This document shows, one piece after another, positions 9,360-18,674 of a stretch of 64,000 nucleotides of DNA. The notes below the pieces were generated by a model. It had not been told where the DNA came from. It searched no databases and was given only the letters and a program-made list of their open reading frames with translations. The translations under genes were made by a program, and so were the position numbers. This DNA comes from Flagellimonas myxillae (GTDB lineage: Bacteria; Bacteroidota; Bacteroidia; Flavobacteriales; Flavobacteriaceae): NCBI RefSeq assembly GCF_023502235.1, contig NZ_JAMFLY010000003.1:310001-374000 (forward strand). The letters are read 5' to 3'. Position 1 is the stretch's first letter. The number at the start of each line of letters is the position of its first letter.

Positions 9360-10049
9360 TTATTTAAAACTATATTTAAAAATCCACCCCAAGATTTTTA
9401 TGCCCGCAAATATAGTACCTTTTAATGTACCGGACACTTTTGAAACACCAATTCTTCGTTTATAACGCACTGGTACTTCGGTATATGACATCTTTTTTTT
9501 CAGAACCTTTAGCTGCATTTCCACTGTCCAACCATAAGTTTTGTCCTGCATTTCCAAGGCCACGAGCTTATCGTATTTTATGGCCCTAAAAGGCCCCAAA
9601 TCGGTAAATTTTGCCCGAAACAACAGCCGCATTAAAAATGTGGCCAATTGGTTGCCAAAAACTTGTTGTGGGGTCATGGAACCTGGCTCACGTAGCGCTT
9701 TGGTTCGAGCTCCCACCACAAAATCCAAATCCTTGTCCAAAATTGGGGCGACAACTTTGTCCAATTCCTCTGGATAATCGGAATAATCTCCGTCAATAAA
9801 TACGATAATATCGGGTTGTTTGGATTGTTTGGCAACGTAATCCAGTCCCTTAAGACAGGCAAAGCCGTAGCCCCGTTGGTTTTCCGTAAGAACCGTGGCC
9901 CCGGCTTTTTTAGCATTTTCGACCGTGTTGTCGACAGATCCATTGTTTACAACAATAATTTCGGTTACGGATTTGGGCAATTCCGATACCACTTTTCCAA
10001 TGGAATCGCCTTCATTCACTGCGGGTATTATTACCTTGATTTCTGCCAT
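9360..10049 (-). CDS. GT2 glycosyltransferase, polyprenyl-phosphate mannose/glucose synthase-like
   Basis: A 229-residue soluble GT-A domain. It has IIPAVNEGDSIGKVV at the N-terminus, VVNNGSVDNT (nucleotide-binding Asp) and the DGD metal motif at 86-88 in VFIDGDYSDYPEEL. This is the pattern of dolichyl/polyprenyl-phosphate sugar synthases that lack C-terminal membrane helices. It probably makes the lipid-linked sugar used by the GT-C enzyme encoded downstream. It is one base from the processive synthase gene, and its first base is the last base of the MORN-protein gene, so all are likely one transcript. Confidence 0.8.
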   Translation of the reverse strand: MAEIKVIIPAVNEGDSIGKVVSELPKSVTEIIVVNNGSVDNTVENAKKAGATVLTENQRGYGFACLKGLDYVAKQSKQPDIIVFIDGDYSDYPEELDKVVAPILDKDLDFVVGARTKALREPGSMTPQQVFGNQLATFLMRLLFRAKFTDLGPFRAIKYDKLVALEMQDKTYGWTVEMQLKVLKKKMSYTEVPVRYKRRIGVSKVSGTLKGTIFAGIKILGWIFKYSFK

Positions 10050-10519
10050 TACTTTAAGTCAGAAAGCTTGTTCTCTTTTTTAAAGCTTCCAAAGCTAAAC
10101 CATTCCTTTATCTTTTTCCCGTTTTTATATTTTTCAGCTGACTTTAGTTCCTCATCGGTGTATTTTAAACAGTAGCCGTTCTTTATCCCATTTTTGAGCT
10201 GGCATTTGTGGTTGATCTTTCCATTCTCGTCATAAAAAAGCCACCACATTGCTTTTTCCCCAGCCTTAAAGTGACCTTCCATTTTAGGTTTGCCATTCTC
10301 GTCCCTGAAATACCAATATCCGTTTCTTAAGTTCTTTTTGAAATGTCCTTGGGATTCAATTTGGCCATTGGGGTAATAAAACTTCCAAAAGCCCTCTTTG
10401 GAATTTCGCTCCTTCCAACCTTCTTCCTTGATTTCTCCATCGGGATAAAAATCCCGATGGTACATTTTTCCAGCTCCCAATGTAAGCATCAGGAAAAACA
10501 GAAAACTGGACCGTAACAT
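10049..10519 (-). CDS. Secreted MORN-repeat protein (YwqK-like)
   Basis: This 156-residue protein has an N-terminal hydrophobic segment that looks like a signal peptide. Four or five MORN-type units follow, recognisable as YPDGEIKEEGW, YPNGQIESQGHF, DENGKPKMEGHF and DENGKINHKCQL at intervals of about 23 residues. MORN/YwqK repeats are beta hairpins common in Bacteroidota; the 'antitoxin' label often attached to them is not supported here because no toxin gene adjoins. It lies between the glycosyltransferase block and the 4Fe-4S membrane protein with a 1-bp gap. Function unknown. Confidence 0.75.
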   Translation of the reverse strand: MLRSSFLFFLMLTLGAGKMYHRDFYPDGEIKEEGWKERNSKEGFWKFYYPNGQIESQGHFKKNLRNGYWYFRDENGKPKMEGHFKAGEKAMWWLFYDENGKINHKCQLKNGIKNGYCLKYTDEELKSAEKYKNGKKIKEWFSFGSFKKENKLSDLK

Positions 10520-10520
10520 T

Positions 10521-12125
10521 TTATTTTTTGTTTACCAAGGTCATCAAATCCACATCGTTGCCCAAAAGCACTTGGTTGCTGTCTATTCGACCTTCCAAGG
10601 GACCATTTTCAAGCTTAAGCACTCCCCTTGGACAAACAGCCGAACAAATACCGCAGCCCACACAACTAGAGCGTACAATATTTTCACCCTTTTGGGCATA
10701 GGCGCGTACATCGATTCCCATTTCGCAATAGGTGGAACAGTTACCACAAGAGATGCATTGTCCACCATTTGTGGTAATTCTAAACCGGGAAAACAAGCGT
10801 TGTTGAAAGCCCATCATAGCGGCCATGGGGCATCCAAACCTACACCAAACCCGATTTCCGAAAATAGGGTAAAATCCGGTTCCAATAACTCCGGAAAAGA
10901 TACTTCCGATCAAGAAGCTGTAGGATTTACGCAAAGTTTCCGATTTAAACAGGAACACATTGCCGTCCCCACTAAAAAAGTGGAACCCAATAAGCGCCAT
11001 AATGATCACAAAATAACCTATGGCCCCGTAAATTGCATCCTTCTTGAACTGGTCGCGTTTAAAGATCATTACCCAAGCAAATACAAGGGTAAGCAAGCTT
11101 GCAACACCAATAAGGAAAGTGCTTTTGGTCAACCAGTATTTGCTGGTGTCCGTACCCAGATAGGAGTATATCACTGCGGTTGTCATCAAGGTCACAAAAA
11201 CCACCACACTGTGCACCACCCAACGTTCCACTTTCCAAGCGCTAACAGTTTTATCACTCAATTGCCTAAAGGCATCGCCAGCAGTTTCGGCCAAACCACC
11301 ACATCCGCATACCCACGAGCAGTACCATCGTTTACCATATTTATAGGTAAGGATGGGCGTAATCACAAAAACCGATAAAATTCCAAAAATCAATAGGGCA
11401 AAACCAATATCCCCGGAGCTTAAAAAGCCTTTGATCCGATATCCTTCAAAGTTGTAATAGTTTAGGGGCCAAACATTTTTTAGGTCATAGTAGGGTAGGC
11501 TTCCACCATTAAGGATTTTATCGCCGTTTAATCGAGCCATGAGCTCTGGAATAATAAAGGCGAAGGCCGTTTGGAAAAACATAACGCTCATGGTGCGGAT
11601 ACGTTCATATCTGTTATGGCGGTATTTCCACATAAACTTGATGCCAAAGGCCAAAATGGCCACGGTATACAAAGTTCCATATACAAACCATTGGCTGGCA
11701 GGGTTGCCACTCAAGGCTTTGCTTAAAGGGTCGAATAAAGCAATAACCCCTTTGTTGCTCCCATTTTTTACCAAGCCTAAATATTCGGGGTAGAAGTAAA
11801 GCACAATATAGAAACCAGTAAGTGCGATTCCGGCTATCCAACCCCAAAATCCCTTACTTGAAATGGACTTGAACCAAACACCATCATTCTTGATTCCTGG
11901 GAGCTTTTTGGAATAGGCATCCCACGAGAACCAAATGGTACCTGCTGAAATGGCCATTAAGGCGAGGGTGAGCCAAAGCCCCTTATTGGGGAAGCTTACA
12001 TTGAACGAAGCCAGTAGCAGAATCAATAATCCTGTCATGCCTATCAAGGTGGCTATCTTCTGATTTCTACTCAGTATTGCTGGAGGCTGGCCAGTAAGGG
12101 CCATGCTTCTGTCGTATGTACTCAT
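10521..12125 (-). CDS. Polytopic membrane 4Fe-4S ferredoxin-type protein (NosR/NapH-like)
   Basis: The protein has 534 residues. Multiple membrane helices are followed near the C-terminus by two 4Fe-4S motifs: CISCGNCSTYC (Cys457, 460, 463, 467) and CVGCGICSAVC followed by P (Cys488, 491, 494, 498). A mid-protein SWVCGCGG and a later RFGCPMAAM match the extra cysteine patches of NosR/NapH/RdxA-type proteins. It probably passes electrons across or along the inner membrane. The FAD/NAD(P)H oxidoreductase gene ends 79 bp upstream of its start, so the two may form an electron-transfer unit. The final acceptor is not evident. Confidence 0.8.
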   Translation of the reverse strand: MSTYDRSMALTGQPPAILSRNQKIATLIGMTGLLILLLASFNVSFPNKGLWLTLALMAISAGTIWFSWDAYSKKLPGIKNDGVWFKSISSKGFWGWIAGIALTGFYIVLYFYPEYLGLVKNGSNKGVIALFDPLSKALSGNPASQWFVYGTLYTVAILAFGIKFMWKYRHNRYERIRTMSVMFFQTAFAFIIPELMARLNGDKILNGGSLPYYDLKNVWPLNYYNFEGYRIKGFLSSGDIGFALLIFGILSVFVITPILTYKYGKRWYCSWVCGCGGLAETAGDAFRQLSDKTVSAWKVERWVVHSVVVFVTLMTTAVIYSYLGTDTSKYWLTKSTFLIGVASLLTLVFAWVMIFKRDQFKKDAIYGAIGYFVIIMALIGFHFFSGDGNVFLFKSETLRKSYSFLIGSIFSGVIGTGFYPIFGNRVWCRFGCPMAAMMGFQQRLFSRFRITTNGGQCISCGNCSTYCEMGIDVRAYAQKGENIVRSSCVGCGICSAVCPRGVLKLENGPLEGRIDSNQVLLGNDVDLMTLVNKK

Positions 12126-12204
12126 ATCTTTTAGTTGAAGGTTAATACGTTGAAATTGGAAAGTGATGGTGCCAAAAGGTTTACCAACATCAATCAGGTG
12201 TCAA

Positions 12205-13557
12205 CTAGTAACCCATTGCAAAAATTCTTTTTAAACTTTTCTTTTTTAAACTGATGGATTTTCCAAATTCCGCATTGTATTTGGAGATGATGTTCGCTTC
12301 GTAGTGCTTATAAAATTCAGGGTCGAAATTGGCATCGATCAAATGTTCCATTACATGATCCACACTTTTTTCCTGGGTAAGCCATTTGTCAAAAATTTGA
12401 TGCCTCATTCGGATGCCAAAAGTGTTGATTCCCAAAAATTGACCTGTTTCCTTATGAAAAGCCACGGTGATGCAGATTTTCTCTTCTGGATGTCTCCAAT
12501 GAAAATGTGCTTCATGTGCTTTCATGCCCCTTTCGGAAAACACCCAACCGTAGGTTTGGTACTCAATGTCCAAAAATTTGGCCGAGTTGAACCAATGCCC
12601 TGGCTTGTACTCAATCTTGTTCCCACAAATGGTCTGTGCAACGGTTTCGCCCATCATCCGGCCCGTATACCATACCGCTTCAATAGGTCGACGGTTGCCA
12701 ATGGCTTCATGCTGTTCGGCACAATCCCCAATGGCATAAACATCGGGCACATTGGTTTCCAAAAAACGATTGACCTTGACCCCACGGCCGAGCTCAATTC
12801 CAGAGTTCCTTAAAAATTCAATATTTGGGGTAACCCCAGCAGTAAGACCTACCATGTCGCAGGCGAGTTCTTCCCCGGTTTCTGCAATGACCACCGATTT
12901 GACTTTTCCGTTTTCGTCAGCAACTATTTCCTTGAGGTTGGAACTTAACCGCAGGTCAATATGGTGTTCTCGGATGTGTTCATTGATCATTTGGGATTCC
13001 CCCTTAGGGAGAACACCATTCCAAAAACTGTCTTCCCTCACCAAAAAGGTTACAGGGATGTCCCTGCTTCTTAGCATTTCGGCCAATTCGATACCTATTA
13101 GACCACCACCGACGATCACGGCCCTTTTGCATACCTCCTTGTTGGGAGCATTTACTTCCAAAAGGTCCAAGTCTTGCTTGGAATACAACCCTTGAACTCC
13201 GTGCAAATCTTGTCCGGGCCAGCCAAACTTGTTAGGCTTGGAGCCTGTGGCAATAATTAGCTTGTCGTAGTGCATTGCCCTTGACCAATCTATCGATAAC
13301 TGTTTGGTTTCGGGATTTACCTGGGTCACAAAACCCCTAACGAGTTCTATTCGATTCTTTTCCCAGAACCAATTTTCGTAGGGTTGGATATGCTCGAACT
13401 TCATATGCCCCATATACACGTACATAAGGGCTGTTCTAGAGAAAAAATAGTCCGTTTCCCCAGAGATTATGATGATTCTTTTGTCCGAAAGTTTGCGGAT
13501 GTGACGGGCGGCCGAGATGCCGGCAATTCCGTTTCCGATGATAACAATATTCTCCAT
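12205..13557 (-). CDS. FAD-dependent NAD(P)H oxidoreductase (rubredoxin/nitrite reductase-type flavoprotein)
   Basis: The protein has 450 residues. The FAD-binding dinucleotide fold begins at residue 4 (IVIIGNGIAGISAA) and a second fold for NAD(P)H contains VIVGGGLIGIELAEML. VYAIGDCAEQ is the conserved FAD ribityl-contact motif. The C-terminal third has no hallmark I recognise. The family transfers electrons from NAD(P)H to small redox proteins or Fe-S centres. The membrane ferredoxin encoded next on the same strand is the obvious partner. The start is ATG at 13555-13557; the gap to the divergent gene at 13791 is AT-rich. Confidence 0.85.
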   Translation of the reverse strand: MENIVIIGNGIAGISAARHIRKLSDKRIIIISGETDYFFSRTALMYVYMGHMKFEHIQPYENWFWEKNRIELVRGFVTQVNPETKQLSIDWSRAMHYDKLIIATGSKPNKFGWPGQDLHGVQGLYSKQDLDLLEVNAPNKEVCKRAVIVGGGLIGIELAEMLRSRDIPVTFLVREDSFWNGVLPKGESQMINEHIREHHIDLRLSSNLKEIVADENGKVKSVVIAETGEELACDMVGLTAGVTPNIEFLRNSGIELGRGVKVNRFLETNVPDVYAIGDCAEQHEAIGNRRPIEAVWYTGRMMGETVAQTICGNKIEYKPGHWFNSAKFLDIEYQTYGWVFSERGMKAHEAHFHWRHPEEKICITVAFHKETGQFLGINTFGIRMRHQIFDKWLTQEKSVDHVMEHLIDANFDPEFYKHYEANIISKYNAEFGKSISLKKKSLKRIFAMGY

Positions 13558-13790
13558 GAAATTGTGTTGGTGTTGCTATTGTGTCGTTCTTAAATATAGG
13601 AACTTAATACCTCGTTTTAATTTAGAAAGAATTTAAATATTGTGGATTTTGGTAAGGAAATGGGGCGATTTTCGTACGTCTAAGCAATTGATTTCTAAAA
13701 TCTTAAATAATTCTTAAATTCAGTTTGAACTTGTATGGCACAAAAATTCTGTTCGACATAAGGCAGAGTTCAATCAACTAAATATTGAAG

Positions 13791-14513
13791 ATGAAATTGA
13801 AAAAAATACTAACCGTACAGTTACTGATAATTGCTACACAATTTGGTTTTTCGCAAGACCTAAATACCTTTTTTAGCAAGTCTGATGCCTTTTTTGGCAC
13901 CTATGTTAAAGACGGTAGAGTCAAGTACCAAGAAATCAAGAACAATCCATCCGATTTGAATACATTGTTGGAACTGGCAAAGGGAATTACGGTTTCCAAA
14001 TCGAATGCCAAGGATTTCCAGGCCTTTTGGATCAATGGGTATAATCTTTCCGTAATCAAGGGAATAGTGGATAATTATCCCATTAAATCGCCATTGAACA
14101 AAGCCGGGTTTTTTGATAAAATCACTTATGATATAGGTGGGAAGAACATCACCTTAAATGATATGGAACATAAGTTGCTACGCGCAAATTTTCCGAAAGA
14201 AGCGCGTTTTCATTTTGTATTGGTGTGTGCCGGGTTGGGATGTCCTCCCATAATCTCCAATGCATATTTGCCAAGTACACTCGAGGCTCAATTGCAACAA
14301 CAGACGGAGTTGGCCGTGAATAATCCCAACTTTATTAGATTAAAAGGTAAAAAAGTACTCTTGTCCCAAATTTTTGAATGGTACAAGGGCGACTTTACAC
14401 AAGGGGGCAAATCCTTGGTAGACTTCGTAAACCTTTATCGAAAAGAAAAATTTGATTCAAAAACCAAAGTGGGATACTACCCATATGATTGGAGTTTGAA
14501 CGAGACCGATTAA
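13791..14513 (+). CDS. Secreted DUF547 domain protein
   Basis: About 240 residues with a clear signal peptide ending in FGFSQ. The DUF547 signature is visible as AFWINGYNL, the cysteine pair in CAGLGCPP, IFEWYKGDF and the C-terminal YDWSLNE. The reaction of DUF547 is not established; the family is papain-like in some predictions. An in-frame TTG at 13785 adds two residues, but the ATG at 13791 is the better start. A second DUF547 protein is encoded at 21331-22092 in the arsenosugar-type cluster and shares the YDWSLNE ending. It begins the plus-strand run 13791-20646. Confidence 0.82.
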   Translation: MKLKKILTVQLLIIATQFGFSQDLNTFFSKSDAFFGTYVKDGRVKYQEIKNNPSDLNTLLELAKGITVSKSNAKDFQAFWINGYNLSVIKGIVDNYPIKSPLNKAGFFDKITYDIGGKNITLNDMEHKLLRANFPKEARFHFVLVCAGLGCPPIISNAYLPSTLEAQLQQQTELAVNNPNFIRLKGKKVLLSQIFEWYKGDFTQGGKSLVDFVNLYRKEKFDSKTKVGYYPYDWSLNETD

Positions 14514-14535
14514 TTCAATATAACAACAACTAAGC

Positions 14536-15441
14536 ATGAAAAAGAAAAGAAAGTACCTTCTTTTGGGAGGAATGATAATGAGCGCATTTTTTGGGTTTTC
14601 CCAAACGGATCCCGATGCGCCAAGTCAAAGTAACATTCAGCAATATACCCCTTCAAAACTTATTGGTAAAGGGCAGTGGGACTTGAAGTGGTTCAACAAC
14701 CTTTACACTCAGACCGAGAGCACTTTTTCTGAAGGTAAGGAACCTCGCCAAACGTTTTTTACTTCCACTTTGGAGGTATATACCGGGGTGGGGGACAACA
14801 AGCGTTGGAACGTGGGGGCCATTTTGGAACTACGATCGAACGTAGTGGCCGGCCGCGGAGCCTTGGAAGTTTTCCAGTTTGATGGGGAAACAGGAACGGC
14901 CCGTTCCGGTTTAACATCTATTGCCCCTTCCGTTAAGTTTGTGCCGATTGCTTCCGTGAGCAATTTTTCCATCCAAAGTTCATTCTTTATTCCTTTGGTG
15001 GACAATGAGACCGAGGATTTTCTTCCAGTTAACGGGAACAATGGTGTCTTTCTAGATCAAAATGGCTATATCTGGCAGAACAGGTTTTTCTATGATCATA
15101 CCTTTCCAGGAGGTAAATGGCAACTTTTCACCGAATTGAATTCGGAATTGAGCTTTGGGGATAAGGATAAAAGCTTTGCCAACAATAGCCTTAATCTTAC
15201 CCCTGGGGTTTTCTTAAGCTATTTTCCAAGTTCCACCTTTACTGTATTGGCGCTGGCCCAGCACTCACAACGTATCGATTTGGGGAACAATTTTACCCAG
15301 GACTTCACGGCCTTGGGAGGAGGGTTAAAATATCAATTGACCAGCGCTTTGAATGTAGAGGCCCTGTACACCAACTTTGTAAGGGGAAGCAATACAGGAT
15401 TGGGAGAAACATTTAACATAGGTTTGCGGGCTATTTTTTAA
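14536..15441 (+). CDS. Outer-membrane beta-barrel protein, unknown ligand
   Basis: The protein has 301 residues. A signal peptide ends at FGFSQ, and many alternating hydrophobic stretches follow (for example TFFTSTLEVYTGV, WNVGAILELRSNV, WQLFTELNSELSF) with a C-terminal strand ending GLRAIF, whose final phenylalanine suits barrel assembly. It follows the DUF547 gene by 22 bp and is likely co-transcribed. It could be a small-molecule channel. No homologous family name was recognised with certainty. Confidence 0.7.
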   Translation: MKKKRKYLLLGGMIMSAFFGFSQTDPDAPSQSNIQQYTPSKLIGKGQWDLKWFNNLYTQTESTFSEGKEPRQTFFTSTLEVYTGVGDNKRWNVGAILELRSNVVAGRGALEVFQFDGETGTARSGLTSIAPSVKFVPIASVSNFSIQSSFFIPLVDNETEDFLPVNGNNGVFLDQNGYIWQNRFFYDHTFPGGKWQLFTELNSELSFGDKDKSFANNSLNLTPGVFLSYFPSSTFTVLALAQHSQRIDLGNNFTQDFTALGGGLKYQLTSALNVEALYTNFVRGSNTGLGETFNIGLRAIF

Positions 15442-15485
15442 TACCAAAGCCTAAAAGTTTATTTTAGGAGCCTTAACTTTTGTCT

Positions 15486-16487
15486 ATGAAAAGATTAGGG
15501 CTCCTTTTTTTGTGTTTGATCCAGTTGTCCTGTAATGGACAAAAAAAGGATAAAATAAATGGGGTGAGTTTTGTTGGCTCCCGAGAGAAGGTCACCCAGA
15601 ACCATGTAGATCCGGTGGTCGCTGTCAATGCCAATTTTGCGGCGGTTATGCCCTTTGGATTTGCCCGAAGTCTCTCTTCTCCACAAATTGTCTTTAATAC
15701 GGAACGACAATGGTATGGAGAAACCAGAACCGGTGCGAAACAATATATCCAACTATTGCGGAAAAATGGGATCAAGATCATGTTGAAACCACAAATATGG
15801 ATATGGCGGGGGGAGTTCACGGGTGATATGGCCATGCAGTCCGAGGAAGATTGGGAAACGCTGGAGGCCACCTATTCCGACTTTGCATTGACCTATGCCC
15901 AGCTGGCCGAAGAGACAAAGGCCGAGGTGTATTGCATTGGTACCGAATTGGAGGAGTTTGTAAAACACCGGCCCCAATTTTGGACCGACCTCATAGCCAA
16001 AATCAAGACAGTTTATAGCGGGAAGCTCACCTATGCCGCCAATTGGGACGAATATCCTAGAGTACCCTTTTGGAATGAGTTGGACTATATTGGGGTGGAC
16101 GCTTATTTTCCATTGTCCGAAGAACAAAATCCCACTTTGGAGCAGTTACGTTCTGGGTGGAAACGTTGGAAAGACAAGTTGGCCAACTTGGCCGATGAAG
16201 TGGACAAGCCGATTCTGTTTACCGAATTTGGCTATAGAAGTATGGACTACGCAGCAAAGAAACCTTGGTTGGTGGACAGAAACCAGATGAATGTCAATTT
16301 GCAGGCCCAATCCGATGCCACGGAGGCCATTTTTCAAGAATTTTGGGAAGAAGATTGGTTTGCGGGTGGTTTTGTTTGGAAATGGTTTATTCACCATGAT
16401 AAGTCGGGAGGTAATGAAGATAATCGGTTCACACCCCAAAACAAACCTGCTGAAAATGTAATCCGCAGTTTTTATGGCGACTATTAG
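15486..16487 (+). CDS. Glycoside hydrolase lipoprotein, GH113-like TIM barrel
   Basis: About 333 residues. The signal sequence ends LIQLSCNGQ, a lipobox, so the mature protein is probably a lipoprotein. The TIM-barrel body contains IKIMLKPQIWIW, YCIGTELEEF, YIGVDAYFPL and ILFTEFGYRS, which correspond to the acid/base GTE and nucleophile TEFG strands of GH113/clan GH-A enzymes that act on mannans. An upstream TTG at 15480 is in frame but the ATG at 15486 begins the signal peptide. Neighbouring glycosyltransferases and cell-wall enzymes do not reveal its substrate. Confidence 0.75.
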   Translation: MKRLGLLFLCLIQLSCNGQKKDKINGVSFVGSREKVTQNHVDPVVAVNANFAAVMPFGFARSLSSPQIVFNTERQWYGETRTGAKQYIQLLRKNGIKIMLKPQIWIWRGEFTGDMAMQSEEDWETLEATYSDFALTYAQLAEETKAEVYCIGTELEEFVKHRPQFWTDLIAKIKTVYSGKLTYAANWDEYPRVPFWNELDYIGVDAYFPLSEEQNPTLEQLRSGWKRWKDKLANLADEVDKPILFTEFGYRSMDYAAKKPWLVDRNQMNVNLQAQSDATEAIFQEFWEEDWFAGGFVWKWFIHHDKSGGNEDNRFTPQNKPAENVIRSFYGDY

Positions 16488-16506
16488 GTAAAGAATATCC
16501 TAATAG

Positions 16507-17250
16507 ATGATCAAAAGTAGCCTTATTTCCAGCCTTTTAGCAGTTACATTGATTTTGGTTTCCTGTAGTTCCGACAGTGTGGAACTCCCACCAGAAGGAA
16601 CTTTGGCTGCCGATATAGCAGATAAGGAGATGGTTTTGGGAAATGTAATTGCTTGCGCGGCGAGCAATGAAGACCCTTCGGTAGTCAGTGTCTTTTTATA
16701 TCCAAGAGAGGGTGTATCCAACATCAATTTTTATGAAACGGAAAATCTGGAAGTGGATGAGAACAATTTTTCCAGCTACACCAAGGGTGCTGCAGAACTT
16801 ATTGATGTATTCAACGGCTATTTATTAAAATATGAAATTGTGCCTGAGCTTGAAAAGTGGGTAATCGTCACTTTTGAAGAAAATGGAAAAGTCCACCTTT
16901 CCAATCCAATCCGGTTAAAACACACGACCAATCCCACCGAATATTTACCTCAGATTGTAACCGTGGATAATAGTAGCGATATGCCTGTTTTTTCATGGGA
17001 AGATGGAACATTCGAAGACACCGTAATTTACTTTCAAGTGGTTTCTAATGAAAATGATAATCTGTTATCTGGAACCTATACGGTCGATCAAATGTTTCAA
17101 TATTACAATTTAGACAATGTGGTACTGAACATTACGGTTGCCGAACCGCCTTCCCTAACATTGGGAAACAATTACAATTTTTCTTTGTTGGCAGTTAGTG
17201 AGGATAATTGGGTAAATCTCTTTGCTGAGGTAAATTTTACCTTGGAATAA
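16507..17250 (+). CDS. Hypothetical lipoprotein
   Basis: A 247-residue protein with a lipoprotein signal (LILVSCSS, Cys about 20). The rest is beta-rich and acidic with no motif I can name. It starts 19 bp after the GH113-like gene and is probably in the same transcript. Similar orphan lipoproteins with beta-sandwich folds are frequent in Bacteroidota. No function is proposed. Confidence 0.7.
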   Translation: MIKSSLISSLLAVTLILVSCSSDSVELPPEGTLAADIADKEMVLGNVIACAASNEDPSVVSVFLYPREGVSNINFYETENLEVDENNFSSYTKGAAELIDVFNGYLLKYEIVPELEKWVIVTFEENGKVHLSNPIRLKHTTNPTEYLPQIVTVDNSSDMPVFSWEDGTFEDTVIYFQVVSNENDNLLSGTYTVDQMFQYYNLDNVVLNITVAEPPSLTLGNNYNFSLLAVSEDNWVNLFAEVNFTLE

Positions 17251-17334
17251 CATGATAGGCCCCAATACTTTTCATTCTGTGATACTCTTTTTGGCGTATT
17301 GGCCTATATTTAAGTCAAAATTTTGATGGCCGCT

Positions 17335-18594
17335 ATGAGAAATTTTCTGTCCGTACTGCTTCTATTGATAGCGGTGTCTGGATACGCTCAATATAAAGTA
17401 GCGGATGTAAAGGTTCAGGGGAATGAGCGGACCACTACCAATTTCATAAAGAAAATAGTGCGCCTAAAACCAGGAATGGCCCTGGATTCTACCCTCATGG
17501 ATCAAGACATCTACCGTCTTAAGCGGTTACCGTCCATTTCCCATGCGTACTATCAAGTTTTTCCGGCGTTGGAAGAGGGTACGTATAACGTGTATTATGG
17601 CGTAGAGGAGAATTTCACCCTAATTCCTTTCGCCAACGTATATACCTCCAACGATGGGGAATTTGCGTTCCGATTGGGCCTGCAGGAATTCAATTTATTC
17701 GGAAACAATGTTACCCTGGGAGGATTTTACCAACGAGATGTTTTCAACTCTTATGGGGTCCATTTACGGGCGCCCTATTTGTTTAGCAACAAGTTGGGGC
17801 TGGCCGTGAGTTATCAGAACTTAAGGACCCAAGAACCCGTTTTTTTGGATAATGGAACAGCAGACTACCGATATAACAATAAGGCCTTTGAAGTACTGGG
17901 CCTTTTTGAGGTCAATTTTCAGAACAGGTTTGAATTTGGCATCAATTTTTTTACTGAAAATTACGACTACCTCTTTGGGGAAACGGCCCCCAATGTGCCG
18001 CAAGATTTGGAAGTGGACAAGTATCTGTTGAAACTGATTTATAACTACGATGGCATAGAATACTACTATCAATACCTATCCGGTTTTAAAAGCTCCTTAA
18101 ATTTTCAATACGTGCATAGCACGAGTGGCATGTTGCCAGAATTTGTGATAGGTTTTAACGATTTCACCTATTTTCAGCGTGTTGGAAAAAGGGGAAATTG
18201 GGCCAATCGCCTACGTTTGGGCCTATCCAGTAACATCGACACCCCTTTTGCCCCTTTTGCTGTGGACAATAACCTGAACATTCGCGGCGTGGGAAATATT
18301 ATCGATAGGGGAACCGGCGCTATTGTGCTCAATACCGAGTACCGACATACCCTAATAGATAAGGACTGGTTTGTGTTGCAGAGCAATGTGTTTATCGACG
18401 GGGGAACTTGGCGCAACCCAGGTGGGGATTTTAGCGATTTTAGTGATGAACAAAACCTTAGAATCTACCCGGGTATTGGGGTGAGATTTATCCATAAGCG
18501 TATTTTTAATGCCATTTTTAGGATTGATTATGGCCATGGAATTACCAATATGGGAGCAAAAGGAATTGTTTTTGGCATTGGCCAATATTTTTGA
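17335..18594 (+). CDS. Single-POTRA Omp85/TamA-like outer-membrane protein
   Basis: About 419 residues. After a signal peptide ending SGYAQ, residues about 22-100 form one POTRA domain (VADVKVQGNERTTTNFIKK ... DIYRLKRLPSI). The remaining ~320 residues form a barrel with RVGKRGNWANRLRLGL, FIDGGTW and GVRFIHKR strands, ending in GIGQYF with the aromatic terminus required for insertion. BamA has five POTRA domains, so this is a short Omp85 relative; it may insert or secrete a partner protein. In-frame codons at 17323 and 17326 precede the chosen ATG at 17335 but would spoil the signal peptide. Confidence 0.8.
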   Translation: MRNFLSVLLLLIAVSGYAQYKVADVKVQGNERTTTNFIKKIVRLKPGMALDSTLMDQDIYRLKRLPSISHAYYQVFPALEEGTYNVYYGVEENFTLIPFANVYTSNDGEFAFRLGLQEFNLFGNNVTLGGFYQRDVFNSYGVHLRAPYLFSNKLGLAVSYQNLRTQEPVFLDNGTADYRYNNKAFEVLGLFEVNFQNRFEFGINFFTENYDYLFGETAPNVPQDLEVDKYLLKLIYNYDGIEYYYQYLSGFKSSLNFQYVHSTSGMLPEFVIGFNDFTYFQRVGKRGNWANRLRLGLSSNIDTPFAPFAVDNNLNIRGVGNIIDRGTGAIVLNTEYRHTLIDKDWFVLQSNVFIDGGTWRNPGGDFSDFSDEQNLRIYPGIGVRFIHKRIFNAIFRIDYGHGITNMGAKGIVFGIGQYF

Positions 18595-18674
18595 GCAAAT
18601 AAACCCCCATATTTCTTTCCTGTTCGGTTGATTTTTCTGAACTTTGCCTAGCACCCCTGCAACTTGTGAATTCA

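Noticed and set aside
10049-10519. YwqK-type 'toxin-antitoxin' label for the MORN-repeat protein
   Set aside because: No toxin gene adjoins and the protein has an export signal; the label comes from a loosely named family.
10572-11378. Long plus-strand open frame (268 codons) opposite the 4Fe-4S protein gene
   Set aside because: It is antisense to a well-supported gene with clear cysteine motifs, and its translation is low-complexity and unlike a protein family.
15441-15486. CCTAAAA/TTTTAGG hairpin between the OMP and GH113-like genes as a terminator
   Set aside because: AT-only pairing apart from two GC pairs and no T-run after it; the genes around it appear co-transcribed.
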